Origin: Planctomonas sp. JC2975
GTDB lineage: Bacteria; Actinomycetota; Actinomycetes; Actinomycetales; Microbacteriaceae
Assembly: GCF_012985205.1 (NCBI RefSeq)
Contig: NZ_JABEKS010000003.1
Coordinates: forward strand, 186,001-250,000
DNA: 64,000 nucleotides
Direction: 5' to 3'
Position numbers and translations under genes: made by a program. The notes under the pieces are model-generated. The model searched no databases. It was not told the origin of the DNA and saw only the letters and a list, made by a program, of their open reading frames with translations. This document shows, piece after piece, positions 25,245-33,622 of this stretch. The stretch's first letter is position 1, and every line of letters begins with the position of its first letter.

Positions 25245-26243
25245 TCAGCGGTTGAGCGCGTCGCCGACCAGGCGGCGGAGCTCGATGATGCCGCTGTCGG
25301 ACCAGCGGGTGGGGTGCACGCGATTGGTGAGCAGGGTCCACGCGCGACCGGAGCCGAAATCGATCCAGATCCCCGTGCCGGTGAAGCCGCTGTGACCGAT
25401 GGTCTGGTCGCTGCACGTCTCGCCGCCGGACCATCCCTCGTACGTGTGCTCCCATCCGTAGGTACGGCGCGGGCCGACGGCGGTGCGCATCAGGGCGATG
25501 GCCTCCGGTGTCGCGCCCGATCCGTCCAGCAGCCCGCCGGCGAAGGCGAGGAGGGATGCCGCGGTGCCGAACAGGCCGGCATGCCCGGCACCCTGCAGCG
25601 CTGCCGCGTTCTCGTCGTGCACCGTGCCGACGAGCATCCCCCTGCGCCACGGGCAGTACTCGGTGGCTGCCGCCTCGGCCGGATCGGCCGACCACGCGAA
25701 GCCCGCACCGGGGTCGAGATCGCGGATGCGGGCATCCGCGAGCCGTTCCAGCACGAAGCCCAGGAGCATGTAGTTGAGGTCGGAGTACACGGGATCGCCG
25801 TGCGGCCAGTCCCGCTGGATGACGAAGGCCCGGAGCTGGTCGGGGTCCGTGCCGTAGGTGTAGACGGGGAACGTGGCGGGCAGGCCGCTGGAATGCGTGA
25901 GGCAATCGCGCAGGGTGATGCGGCGCTGCCAGGCGTCCGGGTCGAACTGACGCAGCTCGGTCAGCACCTGCGTGACGGGGGCGTCGAGATCGAGGATGCC
26001 TGAGCTGGCGGCATCCAGGATGCGCGGCGTCGTGAACACCACCTTCGTCACCGACGCGAGGTCGAACCAGGTGTCGGTGGTCATCGGCCGCTCGCCCGGC
26101 AGCCGCTGCGCCAGGCCGAAGGCCCTGGTCGTCACGCCCGTTTCTGCATCGAGCACACCGAGCACGGCACCGGGGATGCGACCGCCATCGACCCAGTTGG
26201 CGACCAGTCGCGATGCTTCGGCGAACCGCTCGTCGCCGGTCAT
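25245..26243 (-). CDS. Serine hydrolase, beta-lactamase/class C (EstB-like)
   Basis: 332 residues. S-x-x-K motif as DLASVTKVVFTT (about residues 62-73; Ser and Lys), a YSDLNYMLLG segment in place of YxN (about residue 153), and GHSGFTGTGIW (about residues 285-295) as the third box. No signal peptide, so probably an intracellular esterase or peptidase. The ATG overlaps the stop of the DinB-like gene (ATGA), indicating a two-gene operon. Confidence 0.9.
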   Translation of the reverse strand: MTGDERFAEASRLVANWVDGGRIPGAVLGVLDAETGVTTRAFGLAQRLPGERPMTTDTWFDLASVTKVVFTTPRILDAASSGILDLDAPVTQVLTELRQFDPDAWQRRITLRDCLTHSSGLPATFPVYTYGTDPDQLRAFVIQRDWPHGDPVYSDLNYMLLGFVLERLADARIRDLDPGAGFAWSADPAEAAATEYCPWRRGMLVGTVHDENAAALQGAGHAGLFGTAASLLAFAGGLLDGSGATPEAIALMRTAVGPRRTYGWEHTYEGWSGGETCSDQTIGHSGFTGTGIWIDFGSGRAWTLLTNRVHPTRWSDSGIIELRRLVGDALNR

Positions 26244-26755
26244 TCGCCGGTCTCCCCGTCGATGAGCTCGCGCGCGATGTCGAGATGCCCGAGGTGCCGC
26301 GAGTACTCCTGCAGCACGTACGTGAGGATCCAGCGCAGCGCAGGGAGCGGTTGATCGTCGGTGTACTTGCCGCCGACGTGCGAACGCTCGTCGAGGTCGT
26401 GCTCGGCGACGATGCGACGCGTGGCCTCGCCGCCCGCGCGGAGCTCGGCAACCGCATCGGCGACGGTCAGTCCGGGCGGCACTGCCCAGGATCCGGTGCT
26501 GCTGGCGTCGGGATACGGATCTTCCAACAGCTCCCCCAGAAACGACCACCGCAGCCAGCGACGCTCCATCGCGGCGAGATGCCAGGCCAGCTCGATCATC
26601 GACCAGCCGGACGGGATGACGGAGGTGCGGGCATCCGCTTCGCTCAGCCCCTGCAGCTTGCGCTCGACGGCGCTGCGGTCGTAATCGAGGAAGCCGACGA
26701 GGATGTCACGCTCGTCGGCGAGTGCACGGTCCGGCTTGTCAACGCGATCGGCCAT
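26240..26755 (-). CDS. DinB/DUF664 family protein
   Basis: 171 residues, four-helix-bundle metal-binding family. Conserved pattern: LVGFLDYDRSAVERKLQGL (about residues 20-38), IPSGWSMIELAWHLAAMERRW (His about residue 60) and LQEYSRHLGHLDIARELIDG (about residues 147-166) with the two late His residues, giving the usual His triad. Family members act as thiol- or metal-dependent transferases, or have no known role. First gene of the operon with the serine hydrolase. A second DUF664 member is encoded at 44940. Confidence 0.9.
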   Translation of the reverse strand: MADRVDKPDRALADERDILVGFLDYDRSAVERKLQGLSEADARTSVIPSGWSMIELAWHLAAMERRWLRWSFLGELLEDPYPDASSTGSWAVPPGLTVADAVAELRAGGEATRRIVAEHDLDERSHVGGKYTDDQPLPALRWILTYVLQEYSRHLGHLDIARELIDGETGE

Positions 26756-26901
26756 ACCGGCAGAGTATGCCGCGGAGAGGGTGTTCCGCGCTTCGCACGA
26801 TGCGGACGCAGGGCGGACGGCCATCGACCTCACGTTTCCGCGACCGCGATCGTCTGCACAATGAAAGAGGAACCCACAGGGGAAGACAGAGGAAGCCGCT
26901 C

Positions 26902-27429
26902 ATGGACATCCGCCACGCAACCGTCACAGCTCCGCAGATCTCGGAGCACATCGGCGAGGTCGCCATCGTCGCCGAAGGGGATGCGGTCACGGGCATCTAC
27001 TACCCGGGGCACTGGACCAGGCCGGATCGGAGCGCGTTCGGGCCGGAGGTCGGTGCGGCATCCGATCCGGTGATCCGGGAGGCGGTCGTGCAGCTGCACG
27101 ATTACCTCGACGGCACGCGCACCACACTCGACTTCGCCATGCGCGCGAAGGGCAGCGAGTTCGAGGAGCGGGTGTGGGGCATCCTGCGCGGGATACCGTA
27201 CGGCGAGACGCTCACCTAGGGCGAGATCGCGGAACAGCTCGGCGACCGGAACCTCGCGCGCATCGTCGGACAGGCCGTCGGGCACAACCCGCTGTCCATC
27301 GCGGTGCCGTGCCACAGAGTGGTCGGCGCGACGGGCAGTCTCACCGGATACGCGGGCGGGCTGGACCGCAAGCGATTCCTGCTGGGGCTCGAGGGGGCGC
27401 TCGCGGAGGATGGGCCGACGCTGTTCTGA
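26902..27429 (+). pseudogene. ogt: Methylated-DNA-protein-cysteine methyltransferase broken by an amber codon
   Basis: Suicide repair enzyme for O6-alkylguanine. Frame starts ATG 26902 and is interrupted by TAG at 27217-27219, after 105 codons; reading continues in the same frame to TGA 27427-27429 for 175 codons in total, normal for Ogt. The junction is ...GILRGIPYGETLT-[TAG][11 protein letters not shown]..., where homologues have Tyr (TYGE), so a single TAC/TAT to TAG change explains it. The catalytic block [20 protein letters not shown] lies intact after the stop, so the truncated product lacks the acceptor Cys. No frameshift or other damage, so the change looks recent, or is a sequencing error. 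Confidence 0.92.
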
Positions 27430-27468
27430 GGGACGACGTCGCTCCCGCCCGGAGCGTCTGTCGGGAAC

Positions 27469-27732
27469 GGAAACGGGCACGCTCGCGCGGAGGAACAGGC
27501 ACGCTCGCGGTGAAGAACGGGCACCCTCGCGGAGAGCAACAGGCACGCTCGCGGGAAGGAACGGGCACCCTCGCGGGGAGGAACGGGCACCCTCGCGGGG
27601 AGGAACGCGCACCCTCGCGCGGAGGAATGCGCACCCTCGCGCGGAGGAACGCGCACCCTCGCGCGGAGGAACGGGCACCCTCGCAGGGAGGAACGGGCAC
27701 CCTCGCGGGGAGGAACGGGCACCCTGGGCGAG
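27469..27732. repeat. Minisatellite: 12 tandem copies of a 22-bp unit
   Basis: Twelve directly adjacent 22-bp units fill the space between the ogt stop and the LCP gene stop. Unit consensus is AGGAACGGGCAC followed by CCTCGCGGGG; copies start at 27469, 27491, 27513, 27535, 27557, 27579, 27601, 27623, 27645, 27667, 27689 and 27711. Copies 5, 6 and 11 are identical; 7, 8 and 9 share a G-to-C variant group; 1-4 and 12 are more diverged. There are no spacers, so it is not CRISPR. The whole array is open in several frames because 3 x 22 is a multiple of 3, which produces artefactual repetitive ORFs. Confidence 0.95.
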
Positions 27733-27735
27733 GGG

Positions 27736-29175
27736 TTAGTTGTTGCCCTTCGAGCAGGTCTGGGTGGCGGCGGTCTGTCCCTTGACGTCGTCGGGCAGGG
27801 CGACCGGAGTGCTGGACGGCTGCGCCGCAGCGGTGGACGAACCACCGGCTCCGCCGCCGGAGCCGCCGCCGGAGCCGCCGGTGGACGCGCCGGAGCCGGC
27901 CGAGGCATCCGACGGGGCGGGTGGATCCGTCGAGGTCACGGAGCCGACGCCCGTGCCGCCGGTGAGCTGCAGCGGCTGGTCGGCCTTGATGGCCGCCATG
28001 AGCGTGTCGGCCGACGAGTGATCGGCAACGACCTTGCCCGGGTAGTCCGAGTCGCTGCCCACCGGATACTGCACGAACACGATGTTGTCGTACTGCAGGT
28101 CCTTGGCCGCCATGGCGATTTGGTACAGCGTTGTGACGTTGTTGAGCGAGTCGGACCACTTGATGTTCTGCAGTGCCGCCTTCGCCAGCCCCCACACCTT
28201 CACGGGGTTGGTCAACGTGGACTTCGTCATCACTGTGCGCACCAGCGACGACAGGAAGACCTGCGTGTTGCTGATGCGACCGAGGTCTGACCCATCGCCC
28301 ACCCCGTACCGGGTGCGCAGGAACTCCGCCGCCTCCATGCCGGAGAGCACGGAGGTGCCGTCAGGCAGGTCGAGGTTCGTGTGCTCGTCGTGGATGCCGC
28401 CATCCGTGATGCATACGGGCACACCGCCGACGGCATCCGACATGGCGACGACGCCGTTGAAGTTGACGACTCCGGCGAACGGGATGTCCACTCCGGTGAG
28501 TTGCTCGATGGTCAGCACCGTGCAGGCGAGCCCGCCGTCCGAGAGCGTCGTGTTCAAGGGCTGGAACGACATCGCGCTGTTCCAGCCGCCTTGGCCGTCC
28601 GGGCACTTCGGGATGGCGAGCATGAGGTCGCGCGGAAAGCTCACGACAACGGCGTGTGTGTGGTCCTGCGACAGGTGCACGAGCATCGTCACGTCGTTCA
28701 GGCCCTCGCCTGAGCTGTCCTCTGTGGTGCCCCAGGCACCGCCCTGGTCCGTGCGGGTGTCGGTGGCGGCGAGCAGGATGTTCACGCCGCCCTCGAGCGC
28801 CCCGATGTCGGGGACGGCCCCGAGCTTCTCCTCACCGACGAGATGCACCGACGGCTTCACGTCCGCCACGAGGTTCGCGGCGGCGACACCGCTGATGCCG
28901 ACGACGCTGATCAGAGCGACTGCTGCGACGGATGCCACGGCCTTGCCCACGGTCGCCCACGGCCTGCGATGCAGCCTGCCGTGTCTGGCGATGGTGCGCA
29001 GTGGCGCGGGCTCGGATCCCCGCGACCGCGGCCCGTGCTCTGCCCGGGACGGCGCTCCGTACGAGGATCCGGACGCGGCGCTGCCGGCCCCGGTCCGCTG
29101 TCCGTACTCAGGGGTGTTCCCCGTCGAACGGCGCGGGCCGGGCGCCTCTCGTCGAGCGCTCCGTGATCCTGCCAC
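27736..29175 (-). CDS. LytR-CpsA-Psr (LCP) family cell-wall glycopolymer ligase
   Basis: 479 residues. A 70-residue disordered cytoplasmic N-terminus, one membrane anchor (VGKAVASVAAVALISVVGIS, about residues 76-95), then the LCP domain: NILLAATDTRTD (about residue 130), VVVSFPRDLMLAIP (about 172), EAAEFLRTRYGVGDGSDLGR (about 290-309) with the catalytic Arg/Asp residues, and RISNTQVFLSSLV. A Gly/Ser-rich linker (about 430-450) leads to a C-terminal TCSKGNN. LCP enzymes transfer polyprenyl-phosphate-linked polymers to peptidoglycan. GTG start at 29175. The 22-bp minisatellite abuts its 3' end. Confidence 0.93.
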   Translation of the reverse strand: MAGSRSARREAPGPRRSTGNTPEYGQRTGAGSAASGSSYGAPSRAEHGPRSRGSEPAPLRTIARHGRLHRRPWATVGKAVASVAAVALISVVGISGVAAANLVADVKPSVHLVGEEKLGAVPDIGALEGGVNILLAATDTRTDQGGAWGTTEDSSGEGLNDVTMLVHLSQDHTHAVVVSFPRDLMLAIPKCPDGQGGWNSAMSFQPLNTTLSDGGLACTVLTIEQLTGVDIPFAGVVNFNGVVAMSDAVGGVPVCITDGGIHDEHTNLDLPDGTSVLSGMEAAEFLRTRYGVGDGSDLGRISNTQVFLSSLVRTVMTKSTLTNPVKVWGLAKAALQNIKWSDSLNNVTTLYQIAMAAKDLQYDNIVFVQYPVGSDSDYPGKVVADHSSADTLMAAIKADQPLQLTGGTGVGSVTSTDPPAPSDASAGSGASTGGSGGGSGGGAGGSSTAAAQPSSTPVALPDDVKGQTAATQTCSKGNN

Positions 29176-29260
29176 CGCACCACCCTAGGGGGTCGCGGGC
29201 GGCGCAGATAATCCGGTCGCCGTCGGCCGAACGCGTCGAAACCCGGCGTCGCCGCGAGCG

Positions 29261-30559
29261 TCACTCGTAGCGGAGCGCCTCGATCGGATCCTGGCGGGCG
29301 GCACGGCGAGCGGGCAGTGTTCCGGCGACGAAGCTGATCGCCATCACGACGATGATGATCGTCGCCACCGACGACACCGAGAACTGCAGCAGATGCAACC
29401 CCGGCAGATCCGATAGCAGCGTCGCCGACAGGCGGTTGCTGATCAGGGTGCCGAGACCGATCGCGACGAGCGCTCCGATCGCGCTGCCGAGGAATCCGAT
29501 GAAGACGGCCTCGAGGCTGAACAGCGCGAACACGCGTCCGCTGCCCATCCCCATGGCCTTCATGAGTCCGATCTCGCGGGTGCGCTCCTGCACGCTCATC
29601 AGGAGCGTGTTCACGATGCCGAATCCGGCGGCGATGAGCGCGATCACGGCGAATGCGTCGAGCACGCCCACGATCCCGTTGATCACGGTCAGCAGGCTGC
29701 CGAGCTGGTCGTCGATGGTCTGTCCGGTGAAGCCGGCGTCCTTCAGGTCGGCCTTGATCTTCGCGATCTGCTGGGGCGTGGAATCCTTCGCGAACGTGGC
29801 CGTCGCGCTGCCGTACGTCGTCGTGATCGCCGACGGCTTGCCGGTGGCCTGCGCGTCTTGCAGTGCGGTGCGCAGCGTGTCGTTCACCGAGGCGCCCGAC
29901 GTGAACAGGGAGGCGTTCTGGATGCCGACGATCGTGGCATCCACCTCGTGCATCGTGCCCAGATAGTCCTGGATGCCGATCGTGACTGGCTTGCCGACGG
30001 CCTCCTTCGCGCTGCCAAGGCCCAGGTTCTCCAGGTAGGTGGTCGGCAGCACGATCTGGCTGTCGCTCGAGCTGTTGTCGAGCTGCGCGCCGGATGCGAG
30101 ATCGGCGCTCACATTGCGCACCGGATTCATCGTGAGCACCCATTTGCCGCCGGTCGAGTAGCTGATCCACGACGGGTTGATACCCGAGTTGCCGCTGGCC
30201 GACGTGATGCCGGAGACGCCCTTGATCGTCGTGATGTCGTCTGCGGTGAGCGCCGCCGAACTGCCGCGACCGGGTCCGAGGCCACCGCCGGAGGCGGAAG
30301 TCGCCGTGTTCGGGTCGTACTTCTGCGGACCCGAACCGGTGGACGACGCAGCGCTGGCCGTCTTCGTGACGGTCAGCGAGTTCGTCGCCCCGATCGCTCC
30401 GACCTGCGTTGTGATGTAGTTCGAGATGCCCGTACCGATGGCCGACGTGAGCGTGAGGGTGAATGCGCCGATGAAGATGGCGATCACCGTGAGCGTGGTG
30501 CGCAGCTTGCTGCGGAATGTGTTCGAGACCGCGGATGCGATCAGGTCGCCGGTCTTCAT
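29261..30559 (-). CDS. MacB/FtsX-type ABC exporter permease
   Basis: 432 residues. N-terminal membrane helix after MKTGDLIASAVSNTFRSK, a large extracytoplasmic MacB-PCD-like domain (about residues 45-290, Ala/Gly/Ser/Thr-rich start), and three C-terminal FtsX helices (about residues 295-318, 345-370 and 390-412) with the typical SVQERTREIGLMKAMG loop (about residues 322-337) and a final RQDPIEALRYE. Overlaps the ATPase gene stop by ATGA; together they form an ABC exporter or mechanotransmission complex. Divergent from a two-component system. Confidence 0.93.
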   Translation of the reverse strand: MKTGDLIASAVSNTFRSKLRTTLTVIAIFIGAFTLTLTSAIGTGISNYITTQVGAIGATNSLTVTKTASAASSTGSGPQKYDPNTATSASGGGLGPGRGSSAALTADDITTIKGVSGITSASGNSGINPSWISYSTGGKWVLTMNPVRNVSADLASGAQLDNSSSDSQIVLPTTYLENLGLGSAKEAVGKPVTIGIQDYLGTMHEVDATIVGIQNASLFTSGASVNDTLRTALQDAQATGKPSAITTTYGSATATFAKDSTPQQIAKIKADLKDAGFTGQTIDDQLGSLLTVINGIVGVLDAFAVIALIAAGFGIVNTLLMSVQERTREIGLMKAMGMGSGRVFALFSLEAVFIGFLGSAIGALVAIGLGTLISNRLSATLLSDLPGLHLLQFSVSSVATIIIVVMAISFVAGTLPARRAARQDPIEALRYE

Positions 30560-31248
30560 GCCGCCACCTCCGAGACGTCGGAGATGCGGCCGTCGCGCAT
30601 CGTGATGCTGCGCTCGCAGCGGGATGCCAGATCGGCGTCGTGGGTGACGATCACGAGCGTGATGCCCTGCTCACGGTGCAGACCGAAGAGCATGCCCTCC
30701 ACCTCGGCGCCGGTCGAGGAGTCGAGGTTGCCTGTCGGCTCGTCGGCGAAGATCACCTTCGGCTCGTTCACGAGTGCGCGGGCGATGACGACGCGCTGCT
30801 TCTGCCCACCGGAGAGGTCGTTGGCACGGTTGCGTGCCTTGTCGGCGATGCCGAGCCGGTCGAGCGCCTCCATCGCGCGGCGCTTGCGCTGCGATCGGGA
30901 CACACCGGCGATCACGAGCGGCAGCGAAACGTTGTCGAGCACGCTGGCGTGCGCGTTCAGGAAGAACTGCTGGAAGACGAAGCCGAACTCCTTGTTCCGC
31001 AGGCGGCCCAGCTCACTGCCGCGCACATCCCTGGCATCCCGGCCGTCGACGAGCACGGAGCCGGAGGTCGGGCGATCCAGCAGTGCGAGCAGGTGCATGA
31101 GGGTCGATTTGCCCGATCCGCTCTTGCCGACGATGGCGAGGCTCTCCCCCGCCAGCACAGTGAGCGACACCCCGCGCAAAGCCTCGAAGCGGTCTGCGCC
31201 GCTCCCGTAGGCCCGGCGGAGGTCGCGGGCTTCCAGTACCGCTGACAT
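30556..31248 (-). CDS. MacB/LolD-type ABC exporter ATPase
   Basis: 230 residues. Walker A VGKSGSGKSTLMHLL (about residues 39-53), Q-loop near FVFQQFFLNAHASV, signature NDLSGGQKQRVVIARALV (about residues 138-155), Walker B KVIFADEPTGNLDS (about 158-171) and switch His in VIVTHDADLA. Start ATG 31248 chosen because the domain begins at VLEARDLRRAYG. First gene of the exporter operon, facing the histidine kinase gene across a 315-bp gap. Confidence 0.95.
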   Translation of the reverse strand: MSAVLEARDLRRAYGSGADRFEALRGVSLTVLAGESLAIVGKSGSGKSTLMHLLALLDRPTSGSVLVDGRDARDVRGSELGRLRNKEFGFVFQQFFLNAHASVLDNVSLPLVIAGVSRSQRKRRAMEALDRLGIADKARNRANDLSGGQKQRVVIARALVNEPKVIFADEPTGNLDSSTGAEVEGMLFGLHREQGITLVIVTHDADLASRCERSITMRDGRISDVSEVAA

Positions 31249-31563
31249 GCTGTCCGTTCTCTCTCGTGCGGGTCGGCATCCGGACGCCATCGGCGCCTTT
31301 CGGCCGGTCGACGCACGGCGCGCCGAGTCCCGCATTCCCAGTGTCGGCAGACGGCGCTTTCGGGGCGTCCCGCCGACGCGGGCTCTTCGCTACCGCATTC
31401 GCAGTAGCCGGGTGCCCTCAGAGGCGGGATGCCACCCTCCACGTACTGAGCGATGCTTGGTGTGGAAAGGTGCGGCCGCACGACCTCGCGCGAACCCGCG
31501 CGCGGCCTCCGGCAGACGACCCGTCGGAGTCACCGAGTGACGACCAAGCGGAACGGAGGATGG
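31249..31563. other. 315-bp divergent promoter region
   Basis: Lies between the ABC exporter ATPase and the histidine kinase. No credible gene. Only a short inverted repeat GCTAC-N10-GTAGC (31389-31408) and the kinase ribosome-binding site GGAGG (31555-31559) stand out; binding sites for the paired response regulator may lie here. Confidence 0.5.
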
Positions 31564-32796
31564 ATGCCGGTACCGGTCAGGCCCCGCCGTACTCGCGACA
31601 TCGTGGTGGACGTCATCGTCTTCGTTGTCGTCTGCCTCGCCTCGTTCGCGCCGGCCGGTCGCAGCGAGATGGCGGCGGGATCCGTCGCGCAGCACGGCCT
31701 GATCGCGTTGCCGTTCATGGTCGCGGCGGGACTCGTGCTGTTCGCCCGCCGCCGCTATCCCGTGGTCGTGCTCGTGATCTGCACGCTCATCGCCATGGTG
31801 GCGCCATGGTTCGACGTGCCGCACACGGCCGGATTCACGCTGCCCGTCGGCATCGCGATGTACTCGGTCGCCCGATACAGCTCCCGCGCGCTGACCGTCG
31901 GATTCGCCGTTGCCCTGGTCGTGCTGCTCCCCCTCGAGCAGCTGCTCATCGCGGGTGTCGGATTCGGCGCCGGAGACGTCACGGAGCCCGCAACGCTGCA
32001 GCCAGCGGTGTTCGTGGCGTTCACGGCTGCCCTTGGGTCGGCGATCCGGTCGTATTTCGACGCTCTGGAGTCAGCAAGGGAGCGAGCCCGGCGCGCTGAG
32101 GAGTCCCGAGAGGCGGAGGCCCGCCGCCGGGTCGCCGAGGATCGGCTGGCCATCGCGCGGGACCTCCACGACTCGGTCGCGCACCGCATCGCGGTGATCA
32201 ATCTGCAGTCCGGGGTCGCTGCGCGATCGCTGCGCAATGATCCGGGGGAGGCGGAGGCCGCCATCGCCATCGTCGGCGACGCGGCCCGCAACGTGCTGAC
32301 AGAGCTGAACGACATGCTCGGACTGCTGCGCAGCACCGCCGACCGCGACATCGTCGACGAGCCGGACTTCGAGCACATCGACGGGCTGCTCGCGCTCTTC
32401 GCACGCAGCGGGCTGAAGGTGCGGGTGCACGTCGACGGCGATCCGTATCCGTTGGACGCACGCGTCAGCCCGATCGCCTACCGGGTCGTGCAGGAGGCGC
32501 TGACGAACGCGTACAAACACGGTCAGGACCGCACGGCGGAGCTCGATCTGTCGTACTCGGGGGACGGCGTGGCCATCCGGGTCACCAATCCCCTCCCGGA
32601 TGCCGTCGTCGCGACGTCGGCCCCGGCATCCACATCCTCATCGACGGACGGCCACGGCCTGATCGGCATGCGCGAACGTCTCGCAGAGGTCGGTGGAACG
32701 CTGACGCTGGACCGCACGAGCAACACGTTCGAGCTGACCGCCGTGCTGCCGACGAGCCGGGCCGACGCCGTGACCGCCGACGGGAGTGCGCGATGA
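31564..32796 (+). CDS. Sensor histidine kinase, DesK/NarL class
   Basis: 410 residues. Four or five N-terminal membrane helices (residues 15-155), a coiled-coil (SARERARRAEESREAEARRR, about residues 168-190), HisKA_3 with the phospho-acceptor His in AIARDLHDSVAHRIAVI (about residue 203), and a short HATPase domain with N-box YRVVQEALTNAYKH (about residue 310) and G-box GHGLIGMRERLAEVGG (about residue 362). Start ATG 31564 has GGAGGA just upstream; a GTG nine codons earlier is possible. Overlaps the response-regulator ATG by ATGA. Likely senses an envelope or antimicrobial signal and controls the divergent MacB-like exporter. Confidence 0.93.
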   Translation: MPVPVRPRRTRDIVVDVIVFVVVCLASFAPAGRSEMAAGSVAQHGLIALPFMVAAGLVLFARRRYPVVVLVICTLIAMVAPWFDVPHTAGFTLPVGIAMYSVARYSSRALTVGFAVALVVLLPLEQLLIAGVGFGAGDVTEPATLQPAVFVAFTAALGSAIRSYFDALESARERARRAEESREAEARRRVAEDRLAIARDLHDSVAHRIAVINLQSGVAARSLRNDPGEAEAAIAIVGDAARNVLTELNDMLGLLRSTADRDIVDEPDFEHIDGLLALFARSGLKVRVHVDGDPYPLDARVSPIAYRVVQEALTNAYKHGQDRTAELDLSYSGDGVAIRVTNPLPDAVVATSAPASTSSSTDGHGLIGMRERLAEVGGTLTLDRTSNTFELTAVLPTSRADAVTADGSAR

Positions 32797-33455
32797 TCCG
32801 GGTGTTGATCGCTGACGACCAGGCGCTCATCCGGTCAGCAGTCGCGGCGCTGCTCAGGCACGAAGACGACCTCGAGGTGGTGGGCGAGGCATCCGACGGG
32901 GCGGAGGCGGTCGCTGCGGCGCGGCGCGAGCATCCGCACGTCGTCGTCATGGACCTGCGGATGCCCGGCACCGACGGCATCGCCGCAACCCGGGCGATCC
33001 GCGCCGACGAGACACTGAATGCCACGCGCGTGCTCGTGCTGACCACGTTCGAAGACGAGGAGAACGTGCTGGCGGCGCTGCGCGCGGGTGCCGCCGGATT
33101 CCTCGGGAAGGGTGCGGATCCGGATGACATCGTGCGCGCGATCCGCACCGTCCATGCCGGCGACGAGCTGCTGTCGCCGGTGGCGACGCGGGCCCTGATC
33201 AGGCGGTCGCTTCAGGCACCGGCATCCGGTCCCACCCGCGTGCTGCCGCACGACCTGACGGAGCGCGAGACCGAGATCCTTGCACTGGTGGGCAGAGGGC
33301 TCTCGAACGACGAGATCGCCCAGGCGCTCTTCATCTCCCCGGCGACCGCCAAGACCCACGTCAACCGTGCGATGACGAAGCTCGACGCGCACGACCGGGC
33401 GCAACTCGTGATCGCCGCGTACGAATCCGGACTGATCGCACCTGGCACGGAATGA
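32793..33455 (+). CDS. NarL/LuxR-type response regulator
   Basis: 220 residues. Receiver domain with IRVLIADDQALIRSAV (acidic pair at about residues 8-9), phospho-acceptor Asp in HVVVMDLRMPGTDGIA (about residue 54), Thr/Lys region LVLTTFEDEEN...GFLGKGA (about residue 104); LuxR HTH DLTERETEILALVGRGLSND then EIAQALFISPATAKTHVNR (about residues 150-190). Translationally coupled to the kinase by ATGA. Confidence 0.95.
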   Translation: MIRVLIADDQALIRSAVAALLRHEDDLEVVGEASDGAEAVAAARREHPHVVVMDLRMPGTDGIAATRAIRADETLNATRVLVLTTFEDEENVLAALRAGAAGFLGKGADPDDIVRAIRTVHAGDELLSPVATRALIRRSLQAPASGPTRVLPHDLTERETEILALVGRGLSNDEIAQALFISPATAKTHVNRAMTKLDAHDRAQLVIAAYESGLIAPGTE

Positions 33456-33519
33456 TGGGATGTGCTGCGCTGAGCAGTGATCGTTCATTCTTCTCGAGTC
33501 GAAGGGCGCTGGTGAGGCT

Positions 33520-33609
33520 GTGGTCGTCATCGGAGTGATCGCCGCTGTCGTCGGGGTCGCAGCAGTCGTGTACCTCGTCGTCGCGATGATCTACCCGGAT
33601 CGCCTCTGA
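33520..33609 (+). CDS. kdpF: KdpF, small subunit of the K+-ATPase
   Basis: 29-residue single-helix peptide starting GTG 33520: VVVIGVIAAVVGVAAVVYLV, then VAMIYPDRL. The conserved C-terminal Y-L-x-x-A-x-x-x-P-x-R pattern of KdpF is intact. It stabilises the KdpABC complex in the membrane. It is 14 bp upstream of kdpA. It is too short for most gene finders. Confidence 0.88.
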   Translation: MVVIGVIAAVVGVAAVVYLVVAMIYPDRL

Positions 33610-33622
33610 TGCGGCGGTGCTG

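Noticed and set aside
27469-27732. Possible CRISPR array
   Set aside because: The 22-bp units are directly adjacent without spacers, and no cas genes are nearby; it is a tandem repeat.
27410-27785. Repetitive proteins (GTLAGRNGHPRGEERAP-like) in both directions
   Set aside because: The 66-bp phase of the 22-bp repeat keeps several frames open; no start, signal or family support.
33456-33519. Riboswitch before kdpF
   Set aside because: The gap is only 64 bp and shows no c-di-AMP or other recognisable structure.
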